Shown here one piece after another: positions 21,959 to 33,288 of a DNA stretch of 64,000 nucleotides. The position numbers and the translations under genes were made by a program. How positions within the stretch are numbered: position 1 is the stretch's first letter; each line of letters starts with the position of its first letter. The notes beneath the pieces are model-generated. The model saw only the letters and a program-made list of their open reading frames with translations. It did no database searches and had not been told where the DNA came from. The DNA comes from Verticillium longisporum (Eukaryota > Ascomycota > Sordariomycetes > Glomerellales > Plectosphaerellaceae). Location of the stretch: assembly GCA_019188255.1 (NCBI GenBank), contig JAETXT010000005.1, forward strand, positions 5,642,001 through 5,706,000, given 5' to 3'.

Positions 21959-23612
21959 ATGTCTCCGCCCTCACAAGAACGTCAATTACAGCTTGCTCTT
22001 CAGGCTATTCAAAATGACCCAGATCTCAGTATACGCGCTGCGACAAATATCTTTGGTGTTCCCCGAATGACCTTGACGCGTCGACTACGCGGTATTACTT
22101 CGCAACGCGACAGGATCCCCCTCAATCGAAATTTGACGGAGCTCGAGGAGTTAACGATTGTTCAATACATACTTGAGCTAAATTCCCGAGCATTTCCTCC
22201 CCGGCTTTGTGAGGTTGAAGATATGGCTAATCGACTGCTAGCCGACCGCGACGCGCCGAGTGTCGGGAAGCGCTGGGCCTCAAACTTCGTCAGGCGACAA
22301 CCAGAGCTTAAGACGCGTTTCTTTCGCAGATATGACTATCAGAGAGCCCAATGCGAAGATCCCGAGGCAATTCGCGATTGGTTCGCGCTCGTAAAGAACA
22401 CAATCGCCAAATACGGTATCGCGGAGCCTGATATCTATAACTTCGATGAGACTGGGTTTATGATGGGCGTTATCGGGTCCGGAATGGTCGTTACGAACGC
22501 CGAAAGACGTTCTAATACGAAAATGGTCCAACCAGGAGGTCGGGAATGGGTGACAGTGATCCAAGGCGTTGGCGCAGACGGGTGGTGTGTCCCGCCGTTC
22601 ATCATTATGGCGGGCAAAAATCACCTCTCAAGCTGGTACGAAGACAGCCCTCTACCTCACGACTGGGTAATCGCTACGACAGACAAAGGCTGGACAACAA
22701 ATGAGAAAGGTCTAGAATGGATTCAGCATTTTGACAAGCATACCAAGCCCCGTCGGTCGGCCGGATATCGCCTCCTTATCCTAGATGGGCACCAAAGTCA
22801 CCATTCCGTTGAGTTCGAGCTCTACTGCAAGGAAAACAACATCATTACGCTATGCATGCCTCCCCATTCATCTCACCTACTTCAACCTCTTGATGTTGGC
22901 TGTTTTGGCCCGCTAAAGCAGGCCTACGGTCGGCAAATTGAGAAGAAGATGAGGGCAGGTACAAGCCACATCACGAAGGAGGACTTCTTTCCCGCGTTTT
23001 TCGCAGCTTTCAAAGAAGCTATGACGGAAAGGAATATCAAGGGGGTTCAGAGGTGCTGGGCTTGTCCCAATGAGCCCCGAAATTGTGGTTTCAAAGCTGG
23101 ATGTGAAGCTACGGACACCGACGCCCGTCGAGGGGGTCCCCGATACATCAGAACCTTGGGTCTCCCAAACGCCTCACAACCCGATTGAAGCTAGCTGTCA
23201 GTCAGAGTTTATTAAAGGTCGAATCGCCCGACACCAAGGAAGCTCTCCGACGTCGATTCTTAACGCTATAGACCACTTTACCAAGGGGACGCGTGGAATC
23301 ATGCATCAACTCGCCCTATTGAAGTCGGAGAACCAGATCCTTCGAGACGAGAACGCGACACTCAGCAAGCGTCGGAGAGCTAAGAAAACACGTCTCAGGC
23401 AAGGAGGGAGTCTAACTCTAGGTGAGGGACAGGAGATACAAACCAATATCGAGGTTCAGGTCCAGATAAATGAGGAAACGCGTCAGAGAAGCAGTCGCCA
23501 ACCAAGGGACGGGACGAAGAAACGGCGCTGCGGTGTCTGCGGCGAGCCTGGACATAATGCGCGAACTTGTCAGCTGGAGACGAGGGCTTCTGAAGAAGAG
23601 GATTTCAAGTAG
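21959..23612 (+). pseudogene. pogo/Fot-type DDE transposase, one frameshift
   Basis: Cut-and-paste transposase. From ATG 21959: a psq-type helix-turn-helix (RAATNIFGVPRMTLTRRLRG, about residues 20-45), a CENP-B/Tc5-type second DNA-binding helix set, and the DDE_1 catalytic core. Catalytic acidic residues are seen in YNFDETGFMMG, LILDGHQSH and HLLQPLDVGCFGPLK. The frame breaks at a G5 run (23041-23045) inside the block that normally reads as Gly-Phe-Arg-Gly-Ala-Gly; one extra or two missing bases explain it. The second frame continues KLDVKLRTPTP, a coiled coil and a C-terminal CCHC knuckle (CGVCGEPGHNARTC), ending at 23612. About 550 residues overall. As it stands the enzyme lacks its C-terminal third. 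Confidence 0.92.
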
Positions 23613-23671
23613 TTTCAATTGATTTAAGGCGTTAGGGTTCACCGGGATGCTGCTGTCGTCGCATGGTCGTG

Positions 23672-23719
23672 GTCAGGTGGCCCACTTGCTTGTTTGGCCC
23701 ACTTGCTTATCATGCACGT
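23672..23719 (-). repeat. Right terminal inverted repeat, 48 bp
   Basis: Exact reverse complement of 21860-21907, followed by the TA duplication. Confidence 0.95.
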
Positions 23720-24107
23720 TAGTTCTAAGGGTATATACTAGGCATATACTGGGCATACACTAGGTATATACTAGGTATATACCCTACCTACCTTAGGGAC
23801 CTAGTTCTAAGGGTATATACTAGGCATATGCTGGGCATATACTAGGTATATACCCTACCTACCTTAGGGACTTAGTTCTAAGGGTATATACTAGGCATAT
23901 ACTAGGCATATGCCTATTATATATTTAATATATCCTTTAAATCGCTTATTTCTTATTTCTATTATAGACCTTAGTAAAAAAACTCAGGCACAGTATATAA
24001 TGTTTTTGCCACTGTGTAGTTATGCATTCACCTGAAAGTTATGCTTACTATCGCTCCGAGCTTTCTCCAGACTATCGGCTTGAACTTGAGACCCATCCCT
24101 GTCAGCT

Positions 24108-25688
24108 GCATCCCGCCCCTCCCCCTCCCTCCCTTCTCTCCGCGTGACTCGAATGTCGTGATCTGTCAGTTTCCTCCTCCAAGCCTCAGCCTCCCTCGAC
24201 ATCTCCCTCTCTGGCTCCTCCTCCCCGTCCTGTCTCTCTTTGCCCCCGACCGCCCCCGTCCTTGTCTTTCGCTCCACTCATGTCTTTTCTTGGCAGTCCC
24301 CAGATTCCTGATCTGAAGCAAAATCGAGCGATGATCCAGCACGTTGTCTGTTGTTGTTGGTTCATCCTTATTTAGGGGCAAGGGTGGTGTCTGTCCCACT
24401 GCTGATCACGTTGGCCCGCCGCCTCGCTCTCGTGTCACAATGCCGAGCATTGATAGCTGTCCAGCTGCCTTTCGCTTCAGCTTATCGCGGGGATCTGCAT
24501 CCTGCCTGCAGGGCGGCTTTTCGGCTGGGCGACCCCTGAACACGCTCACCTGGTCGTCTGTGGCCGTGGTTCGTGGCGATCATCCCTGCCGCCCGACTCT
24601 GAAAGAGCCATCAAGGTCCGACACGGGAAGCAATTTCGGATGCCAGGCCATGATCCCTGAAACGAACGACATCAGTCTACAATTCCCAATCTTTATCGTT
24701 GAGACGAATTGACATGGAGGATAGAGAGGCGCGCCATGCGTGATGCGTCTCATGATTTCGTTTGACGTAAAGTAGATCTGGTGGACCCGCCAGCTTCAGC
24801 CTCGAATTTCAGCGTACCGAATTTCAGGCCTCCCTGCAATCAGATGCTGGACGGGCTACAAACTCGAATTCGAATTCGATGGATGTCCCCAAATTGCACC
24901 TGGCAACAACCAGCGCCACGTCCCCGGCCACGGACCAGGTGCGGCGAGCCACTCGTTCTGCGTCCTTAGGCTCAAGACTGCCAATGGTAAGACGATTCGC
25001 GGTGATGGTACATCTGAGCGCCACTCTCGCAAGAGCATAAGTGAAGTGGGTGCTTTTCAAAGCCTAAAACAAGAATCGATCTCGTGAAAACGGTCCATTT
25101 GATGCTTTACTGGCCAGCCTTGCACAACGGACGGCATAGTCAGGGCTCTGGAGAGCGGTTCGCTGAAAGTACCCCTCCAAACAACGAAATGTCACATAAT
25201 TCGAGCTGCTGGAAACACCTTTGGCGACTCTATCTTCAGATAGATTTCACAGAAGGCGTCATGATGTGCAGGCAAATTATGCCGCCAATGGGTAGAGTCT
25301 CAAATGGCAGGTGGGAAGGGTTCGACTGCGCATAGGCAAGCTTGTTGAAGGTTGTTTTTTGACCTTGATTCATAACCTTAACCATATTGAGACCAGCAGC
25401 CCTCATGCATATGCGAGCAGCCATGTGATTAAGAAGGATGGCAAGGCCTCGGTTCTCGTTTAGTGTAAGTCCCATTTCTGGGCTTGCCAACTACTCGGCG
25501 ACCATTTCTCTGCTCGCACTGCGAACATTTACCTTGTGAATATTTCAAAGCGCAGTTCGTCAGCGACGCCACTTCCTGCAACAGGAACAACCAGACTACC
25601 TATCACCACAATCTAGATCACGATCGCTCGGGTCACCTTCATAGAGGCCAATCATGAGTACTACAAGACTCTTAATTCTCCACACACA
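24108..25688. other. Intergenic between two transposon insertions
   Basis: CT-rich low complexity at 24110-24260, otherwise unremarkable sequence without a supported gene. It ends at the target site of the LINE. Confidence 0.5.
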
Positions 25689-25700
25689 TGTATTGGAGTT
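25689..25700. repeat. LINE target-site duplication, 5' copy
   Basis: TGTATTGGAGTT, repeated exactly at 31232-31243 on the far side of the element. Confidence 0.85.
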
Positions 25701-25847
25701 GGATTCGAGCACCCTCTGTATCGCCACTTCTTATTTGTTTCGTTGAAGTACGGCATCAAACCGATCGAAGGTGGGTTGGTCTTGACGCGGGACGGCGCGA
25801 CACGCGAACTGGTGGATCCCACTCCACGTGGCGCCCCACCTGCAGCC

Positions 25848-27161
25848 ATGGCGACCGAAAACGACACGATCAACGTCGCGTCTGACGAGGAAGGGAGGAA
25901 TGGTGTTGAGCAGCGACGACTTCGACCGCGCAAACCGAGCAGCAAAGCCATCGAAAATCAGACAATCGACGATACAACCGACGATGCGGAAATCACGACT
26001 AGGAAGCCCAACAGGCGCAATGCCAGAGCGGCGTTGGAAGGACGACCGTCCGTGGAGAAAGAGCGACAGGTAGACGACGACACGTCGCGACTCGCAAAAC
26101 AGGAACCGATGAAGCAGCAAACGAAGCTCCTCAAAGCAGTCTTAGTTAAGCTCCAGTCACTGGCGGAACTGATTGAAGATCTTCAAGACGAAAACCGAGA
26201 ACTTAAGAGGGACCTTCTTACGACTAAAGACAAACTACACATGGTCACGGAACAAATGACAGAACAAGCCCAGAGCATACGCGGAAGCGCCGAAGCGATT
26301 GCAACGATGGTTACAGGGCAGCAGAGGTCCGAGCCATCCTACGCAGACATTGCCCGAATGCCACCGACCAGCCGACTCGACAACGCGGGCCCGGGCCCCA
26401 CGGCACCACCGGGTCCAACAGACGTGGTCTTCTGCACGATCGACACGTCAAGGATCGAGGACGAACAAGACGAACAACTGACACCGGGCGCTGTTCGTAC
26501 CCTCACGGAAGGCGAGGTCAGGGTGGACCAGAGCCAATCCGATTGGCGTTGCCTGGCTGTGACCAAAGACCCGAAGAAGCCTCGAATCAGAATTGCCTGC
26601 AGAAACGAGGAGGAGCACACCATGGTGAAACGGCTCGTGGGAGCCAAGCTGCCGCGGGGAGCCCGGATGCTGAGAGACGAACTCTACCCCGTCAAAGTCG
26701 ACTACGTGTCCCGCACGGTGGTCGTGGATGAGGCGAATGCCATTCGTAGTGGAGCCGCCGAGGAGATTGGCAAAGAAAATGACGTTCAAGTTGCGAAGGT
26801 AGGCTGGCTTAGCAACAGGGATGTTCCGAAGGCGTACGGCTCAATGGTTATCTACCTCACGAAGAAGGCGGACGCGGAAAGGCTACTCGCGGAGGGTTAC
26901 GCTTATGCGGGAGGACAATCCGGGAGGACCAAGGTCTTCGAATCTCGTCCTCGCCTCGACCAGTGCTACAACTGTCAGCAGGTTGGCCGCGGCCACAAAG
27001 CTCACCAGTGCGACCTGCCCCAGATGTGCGGGCAATGCGCCAAGGAGGGTCACCACCACAGTGTTTGCACTGAGACTACCCTCAAGTGTGTTCCCTGCGG
27101 AGGTCCTCATGCGTCGTTCAGCAGAAACTGCAAGAAGCTCTACCCTTCTTTGAATGAGTAG
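25848..27161 (+). CDS. LINE ORF1, gag-like zinc-knuckle protein
   Basis: 437 residues from the first ATG, in good context (GCCATGGCG). A basic, low-complexity N-terminus is followed by a coiled coil around residues 85-150 ([21 protein letters not shown]) and C-terminal cysteine knuckles: [30 protein letters not shown] and [15 protein letters not shown]. Such proteins coat the element RNA and escort it to the target. The frame is intact. Its stop codon overlaps the ORF2 start by 8 nt. The frame stays open upstream to the LINE 5' junction, so translation may originally have begun further upstream. Confidence 0.9.
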   Translation: MATENDTINVASDEEGRNGVEQRRLRPRKPSSKAIENQTIDDTTDDAEITTRKPNRRNARAALEGRPSVEKERQVDDDTSRLAKQEPMKQQTKLLKAVLVKLQSLAELIEDLQDENRELKRDLLTTKDKLHMVTEQMTEQAQSIRGSAEAIATMVTGQQRSEPSYADIARMPPTSRLDNAGPGPTAPPGPTDVVFCTIDTSRIEDEQDEQLTPGAVRTLTEGEVRVDQSQSDWRCLAVTKDPKKPRIRIACRNEEEHTMVKRLVGAKLPRGARMLRDELYPVKVDYVSRTVVVDEANAIRSGAAEEIGKENDVQVAKVGWLSNRDVPKAYGSMVIYLTKKADAERLLAEGYAYAGGQSGRTKVFESRPRLDQCYNCQQVGRGHKAHQCDLPQMCGQCAKEGHHHSVCTETTLKCVPCGGPHASFSRNCKKLYPSLNE

Positions 27162-30100
27162 CACGCTCCGGATAATCCAACTCAATGTGCGAAAACGCGG
27201 CGAGGTTCACGAGAGCCTCATGAACGACGAGGACATTCAGGACGCAGCGGTGCTGGTCATTCAGGAACCACAAGCACGGATGATCAAGGGACGGTTATTG
27301 ACGACTCCGATGGGACATCACGGATGGACAAAGATGGTCCCACCAACGACTGGGGAAGGACGATGGGCGATCCGAAGCATGCTTTGGATAAGGAAGGATT
27401 TGGGGGCGGAACAGGTGTTGATAGAGTCTCCGGACATGACAGCAGCACTGTTGAGGCTCCCAGAGAGACTGGTACTGGTGGTGTCCGTGTACGTGCAGGG
27501 GATGGACACCCAGGCATTACAGGAAGCGTGTAACACCATACGTAGTGCGGTCGCGGATGCTAGGAGAGCCGCAGGAGAGGTGGTGGACGTGGTCATTGCG
27601 GGCGACTTCAACCGCCACGATCAACTATGGGGAGGAGACGACGTGTCTCCGGTACGACAGGGTGAAGCCGATAACATCATCGACCTAATGAACGAGCTCT
27701 CCCTCTGCAGCATGCTCCCACGGGGCACGAAGACATGGCAAGGCGGAGACCACGAATCGACAATCGACCTTGTGCTGGTGTCAGAGGACCTAGCTGCGTC
27801 CATGATCAAGTGTACGACGCACGGGACAGAGCACGGGTCGGACCACCGCACCATCGAAACGATCCTTGACGTATCAGTTCCGACCCCGAAAGCCCAAGAC
27901 CGACCTCTATTCAAAAACGCGCCATGGAAGGAAATCAACACCCGAATCTCCACGGCACTCGAGACAGTCCCGATGGAAGGCACGGTCCAAGAGAAGACGG
28001 ACAGACTCATGTCAGTGGTGCTGGGAGCAGTACAGGCCTTGACACCGAAAGCCAAACCATCGCCATACGCGAAGCGGTGGTGGACGGCGGATCTTACGCA
28101 GCTCCGCCACATCCACACACATTGGAGAAACCGGGCGAGGGCAGCAAGACGGGCAGGACGGAACGATGAAGCACTGGAGAACACGGCCAAGGGAGCAGCG
28201 AAACAATACCATGATGCCATTCGACAACAGAAGAAAACCCATTGGAATGACTTCCTGGCCAACAACGACAACATCTGGAAGGCCGCCAAGTATCTGAAGT
28301 CTGGCGACGATGCGGCGTTCGGCAAGGTGCCACAACTTGTGAAGGCTGATGGCACACGGACGACCAACAGCAAAGAGCAAGCGGTTGAACTGCTTACCAC
28401 TTTCTTCCCGTCCCTACCGGAGCATATCGAAGAGGAAGGGGAGAGACCTCAACGCGAATCAGCTGTTAACATGCCCAACATCACGATGGAAGAAGTCGAA
28501 CGCCGTCTTTTCGCGACGAAATCGTGGAAAGCACCTGGTGAGGACGGGTTGCCAGCGATGGTCTGGAAACAGATTTGGCCAGCCGTCAAGCACAGGGTCC
28601 TGGCGATTTTCCGCGCATCACTAGAGGAAGGAGTACTCCCCGACCAATGGAGGCACGCCAAGATCATCCCGCTCAAAAAGCCCGGCAAAGCAGACTACAC
28701 CATCGCCAAGGCTTGGAGGCCCATCTCGCTCCTCGCCACGCTCGGCAAGGTTCTCGAGTCGGTTGTTGCGGAGAGGATATCCCATGCAGTCGAAACGCAC
28801 GGGTTGTTGCCTACGAACCACTTCGGGGCCCGCAAACAGAGGTCAGCAGAACAAGCGTTAGTGCTGCTGCAAGAACAAATCTACGCAGCATGGAGAAATC
28901 GTTGGGTGGTCAGCCTCGTGAGCTTCGATGTGAAGGGAGCGTACAATGGAGTGTGTAAAGAGAGACTTATTCAGAGAATGAGAGCGAGGGGCCTCCCAGG
29001 AGAGTTGCTCCGTTGGGTAGAGGCATTCTGCTCAGATCGGACGGCGACAATTCAGGTCAACGGCCAAGCATCAGAGGTCCGGACCCTGCCGCAGGCCGGA
29101 CTACCGCAAGGATCACCACTGTCACCCATCTTGTGTCTGTTCTTCAACGCAGACCTTGTACAACAGAAGATCAACTGCTATGGGGGAGCTATAGCCTTCG
29201 TCGACGACTTTACAGCCTGGGTCGCTGGCCCAACCACGCAAGACAACCGTAAAGGAATTGAGGCAATCATCGAAAAGGCATTGGACTGGGAGCGGAGAAG
29301 CGGTGCAACTTTCGAAGCGGACAAGACTGCGGTCATCCACTTCACCCGATGGGCCAAAGGTCCGATTCGGAACCCTTCACTATCAAAGGGCAAACAGTCG
29401 AACCCAAACAGCATGTCAAGATCCTCGGCGTGATCATGGACATTGGACTCAGGTATAGGGAACACATTGCAAGAGTGGCGACCAAGGGATTGGAGGCTGC
29501 TATGGAGCTGAAACGACTGAGAGGATTGACCCCGGCGACAGCACGGCAGCTATTCACGGCCACCGTGGCTCCGGTGGTGGATTATGCCTCTAACGTCTGG
29601 AGGCACCGATGCAAAGATCGGACGGCGGCAGCAATCAATCGCGTCCAAAAGGTCGGAGCGCAGGCAATCATTGGAGCGTTCATCACGATAGCCACGAGCG
29701 TAGCAGAAGCGGAGGCTCACATCGCCAGTGCACCAGAGCGATTCACGAGAAGGGCTATCAAGCTTTGGACGGATCTCCACGCACTGCCCGAGACCAACCC
29801 GCTTCGAAAACTGACTGCTCGCATGCGGAAGTTCAGGCGTTTCCACCGCTCACCATTTTTCCAACTGGCAACTGCGCTCAACGAGATTCCAATGGAGAAC
29901 CTGGAAACCATCAACCCATTCACACTTCCGCCGTGGATGGAAAGAATGCAGACCATTGCCGAATGGAATGACGACTCAACATCGACGCGTGTCGACCAGG
30001 ACGCGATGGTGCGCATCGCCGTCAGCAGCTCGGCACGAAACGAGCTGGTCGGGGTCGGCGGAGTCATCGAGGGACCAGGAACGGTGCCCGAGACCTTTTC

Positions 30101-30904
30101 TTTCACCCACGGCATGAGGACCGATCAGAACCCGTTTTCCGGAGAACTCGTGGCGGCGGCGTACGCGCTGCGGTTTCTGCCACAGCTAAGGGGCCAGAGG
30201 GTAACGTTACTGACAAGTAACAAAGCCGCGGTGCTGACACTTCGAAACCCCGTCAACAATCTGGACAAGAGTACGTTCGCTGCATCTACGAAGCGGTCAC
30301 TCGACTTCGAGAGACCGGAAACACCATCGCAGCCGTTTGGCTGCCTAGTCATCTCGAGGACGACCTCCTGAAGAGAGCGAAAGGAGAAGCACGCAAGGCC
30401 AGCCGAGAGGGCGCCTCACCAGAAAAGCAGTTCCCGAAGATGCGGTCCACCACCCTCAATGCTGCAAGACGCAAACTACGTGTAGAGAGACGACTACCGG
30501 ACAAGGTTGGAAAACTCTCGAAGGAAATAGATATAGCTCTTCCTGGCAAGCACACTCGAGAACTATACAACAACCTTTCCTGGATAGAAGCGAGCATGCT
30601 GGCCCAGCTCAGGACAGGCATGGCGAGGCTCAACGCGTCACTTTTCCGAATCAAGGCAGTAGCGTCAGCCCAATGCGCATGCGGACACGCGAGAGAGACG
30701 GTAGAGCACTTCCTCCTTCGATGCACACGGTGGGCAACACAACGCGCCGAGACACTCATGTGCCCTGGCGCACAAAGAGACAACGTTTCTTTCCACCTGG
30801 GAGGAAAGACAACATCAGATGGTGATGACTGGAAGCCAAACATGAAAGCAGTCCGAGCTACGATACGCTTTGCGAAGGCCACGGGCCGGCTAGAGAATGT
30901 GTGA
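27154..30904 (+). pseudogene. LINE ORF2: endonuclease, reverse transcriptase, RNase-H-like, two frameshifts
   Basis: Starts at ATG 27154 inside the last codons of ORF1. Domains in order: APE-type endonuclease ([43 protein letters not shown]), reverse transcriptase ([35 protein letters not shown], the catalytic FVDDF), an RNase-H-like segment (GELVAAAYALR), and a terminal CxCGHARETVEHFLLRC zinc motif. The frame shifts near 29362 and in the C4 run near 30249-30252, each explained by one lost base; about 1,250 residues if intact. In the RNase-H segment the expected first Asp and third Asp are not visible (AVSSSARNE and LLTSNKAA), so that domain may be non-catalytic. Confidence 0.9.
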
Positions 30905-31231
30905 TCCTTGATGAGACCTATCACGGCAAACCCCCTTCCCTACTAATCGAACCTAACACCCACACCTCGTGTCAATAACAGCAGGCGCCGCTTCAGTCGC
31001 CGTAGATAGGACTCTGAACACTTGAAGAATAGCCTTCAAGCAGCTTGCCAATACAATCTAAACCCCATGAGAAACCGGCGGAAAGACAGAAGACGAGAAA
31101 GCAAGAGCGGAAAGACGACCCCTTATGGGCTTGGGAGTTTCGGACAGACTACAGGAAGCGACCATGTACAATAGCGAATAGTGCCTTATTGGCTCTAGGC
31201 CACCAGGCGTAATAAACTTGTGTGTGTGTGT

Positions 31232-31243
31232 GTGTATTGGAGT
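31232..31243. repeat. LINE target-site duplication, 3' copy
   Basis: TGTATTGGAGTT immediately after the GT tail; the TG start could be shared with the tail, making the firm duplication 10-12 bp. Confidence 0.85.
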
Positions 31244-31909
31244 TCGGTACATACTGACCTACAAATCCACCCCCAGATCCCGTAGCAGGCTTGGAAATCC
31301 TCGAAGCTTTTTGGATATCGGAACAAGTCATGAATTTATCCTCAGGCAATATTCAATCTCCTGAGCAAGGCATGTCATCAATCGTCCCAACGACTCCATC
31401 ATCATCAACATACCTGCATAGTATGATGTCCGAATACCCGTGGTAGCTGCACCTCAGTCAAGCTTGTAGTTTTGTATGTCTCGCAAGCTTACACAGCAGC
31501 TTTGATCTCGACCAACTCCAGCATCCCAGCATCAGTACTTCTTGCATCAACACGCCCCACACCACGCAATATACTATCATCCAGCACGCGAAACGCATCG
31601 TTGGAGGTCAATTTTCTTTTTGTGTATATATCCTCGCTGCCTCCAAGAAAAAGCCCACAGGGCTCCAACGTTCAAACTCTCACCGATGAATAAGCCAAGG
31701 CTGTCCCGCGGCCCCCGCGGAGTCCAGCCGCCTGGCAAAACCACGCTACGCCAATGCAATCCTAGCAAAGACGACCGCAATGCATACGGCGAACAGCTGC
31801 CCGAGCATCGCCACGCCATCTGGAAGTCCCAGTGGTTAATATGTAAACTGAAGTGGTGCAAAAGAGAAGAGAGAAAACGACAATACACAAAAACAGAGCG
31901 ACGCGCGCT
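31244..31909. other. Intergenic, 3' of the LINE
   Basis: No gene recognised. It ends at the stop codon of the minus-strand dioxygenase. Confidence 0.5.
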
Positions 31910-33288
31910 TCAAGCACGAGAGGTGGGACGGCTGCGCTTACACTTGGCACGGCGGGTGGACGAGGCACCGCTGGGGGTCTCGCTGGCCAGGGCCGTGGTG
32001 GAGCTGGTGATGGTGGCGGTAGCGGTGGCGGAGGAGTCGGAGGCCACGCCGGAGGTAAGGTCGCCGGGGGCAGTGCCGTTGCCGCCGGGGCCACCGGAGG
32101 GGGGGTTGCCGTCGGGGGGACCGCCGGAGCCGCCACCGCCGCCGGAAGCCGAGTTGGCGACACCACCCTCCTCGTAGAGGAAGATGGCAGGAGTGACCTT
32201 GGAGGACTCGGTGGTGTTGATGCCAAAGGCGAGCCAGGCGAAGAGGCCATCCTCGACCGAGTCGCCGAGCAGCGTGTACTCCATCAGAGGGTCAACGCCC
32301 TCGGTGTCGGCCTCTTCGGAGAGAATGCTGTCTTCGGTGTTCAGAGTCATGTCTTGGGTGTTCTCGGAGTAGGGAGAGATCTTGTCGACAGCGTCTATGA
32401 GATCCTGGTCGAAGAAGGCCTGGCCGACGTGGCTGGCGTAGACGTCGTTGCCGAGAGTCTGGTTGGCGAGGAGGGTGGCGTTGGTGTGCGCCATCAAGTG
32501 AATATGGGTGGCGCGACCAGTGTAGTGGCCAGGGAAGAGAGACTCGAACTGGGCGACACCGTCGCTGTCGGTCTCCTGGATACCGCGAAGCCAGGTGTTG
32601 TCGATGTTGCTCTCGTCAGACGAGTCGCCGTTGCCGTTGGCAATCACGCCGGAATAGACACCAGTGGAGTTGCAGTGCCACATTTCGAGGTACACATTGG
32701 GGACGGGCTCGCAGGTGTCGACGTCAATGACCTGGTAATCGAGGACGATGTTGACTCCCTCCTGCTCTTCAATAATGTTACGACGAACATACACACCGCC
32801 AACGTCTGTGGAGTGTTAGTCCTGAACGAACCGAACGCTGTTTTACTTGCGACTCACAGTAAGGACCCTGGGTCACCTCAGGGGTGAGAACACAGGAGTT
32901 CTGGCCGCTGAACAGAGTATCAGCATCCGTGTTGATGGTGTAGCCGAGCTCGGTCTTGTTGTGGCTGGTAGCCAAGACGGTATCGACGTCGCGCTTCTTC
33001 TTCAGAGCGACTGTTCCATGTCAGATGTTTGAAGCTTGGAAACGGTTCTAGTACGGTCTACTTACGCTTCTCGCGGGCTTCCTTGAGGAGGGCGGCGCGA
33101 CGTTCAATGTTGCGCTGCTCAACACCGCGAGCACGAAGCTTGGCGGCGCAGTGAGCCAGTGAAGCTCGCTCAATGTTTCCGAGAAAGGCGCGGCGCTCGG
33201 CAATCTCCTCAGAAAGATCGTGGCCAGGATGGGCAGCTGCCTGAATGGAAAGGAAGGCAATGCCCGAAGCGACAGAAGTCAGACGCAT
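31910..33288 (-). CDS. Secreted intradiol ring-cleavage dioxygenase
   Basis: Three exons: 33066-33288, 32858-33010 and 31910-32805; 423 residues in frame. It begins with a signal peptide (MRLTSVASGIAFLSIQAAA) and a Lys/Arg-rich propeptide-like stretch ending KKKRDVD, a likely Kex2 region. The catalytic part reads CVLTPEVTQGPYYVGGVYVRR, MWHCNSTGVYSG and FPGHYTGRATHIHLMAH; the two Tyr and the His-x-His are the expected Fe(III) ligands of intradiol dioxygenases. Members of this extracellular fungal group open catechol-type rings, useful on lignin or plant phenolics. A Gly/Pro then Ser/Thr tail (about residues 350-410) ends in basic residues without a clear GPI signal. Splicing at 32857/32806 completes the GPYY motif. 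Confidence 0.93.

Larger units (their letters stand above)
21860..23719 (+). mobile_element. pogo/Fot-type Tc1-mariner DNA transposon, 1860 bp
   Basis: Perfect 48-bp terminal inverted repeats with TA target duplications at 21858-21859 and 23720-23721. One transposase gene, now frameshifted. Identical termini suggest a fairly recent insertion relative to the decayed host repeat around it. It went into a TA within a CCTTAGGGACCTAGTTC unit, an intact copy of which survives near 23800. Confidence 0.95.
21527..24107. mobile_element. Older foldback element interrupted by the pogo-type transposon
   Basis: Outer arms are inverted copies: AGCTGACAGGGATGGGTCTC begins at 21527 and its complement ends at 24107. 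Order is mirrored on both sides: the 40-bp outer box, a divergent AT-rich spacer, AATAAGCGATTTAAAGGATA, then tandem units built on TTAGAACTAAGTCCCTAAGG and TATATACCTAG. Removing the 1860-bp inner transposon plus one TA leaves about 720 bp that would form a large hairpin. AT-rich with many TA steps. No target duplication found at the outer ends. Confidence 0.7.
25701..31231 (+). mobile_element. Non-LTR retrotransposon (LINE, Tad-like), 5.5 kb
   Basis: Two-gene LINE with a gag-like ORF1 and an endonuclease/RT/RNase-H-like ORF2, a 3' UTR of about 320 bp with AATAAA-like sequence, and a short (GT)n tail at 31220-31233 in place of poly(A). A 12-bp direct repeat brackets it. The ORF1 frame is open right from the 5' junction without an ATG until 25848, so the copy may be slightly 5'-truncated. 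ORF2 has two single-base losses, so this copy cannot make a full ORF2 protein. Domain layout fits the fungal Tad clade; that is family knowledge, not a phylogeny. Confidence 0.92.

Noticed and set aside
25743..25847. Extension of LINE ORF1 upstream of 25848 as the real start
   Set aside because: No ATG; the frame is open to the LINE border, so I keep the first ATG and mention possible truncation.
31853..32887. 344-codon plus-strand frame rich in Gly/Val
   Set aside because: Antisense of the intradiol dioxygenase; the real frame has all iron ligands.
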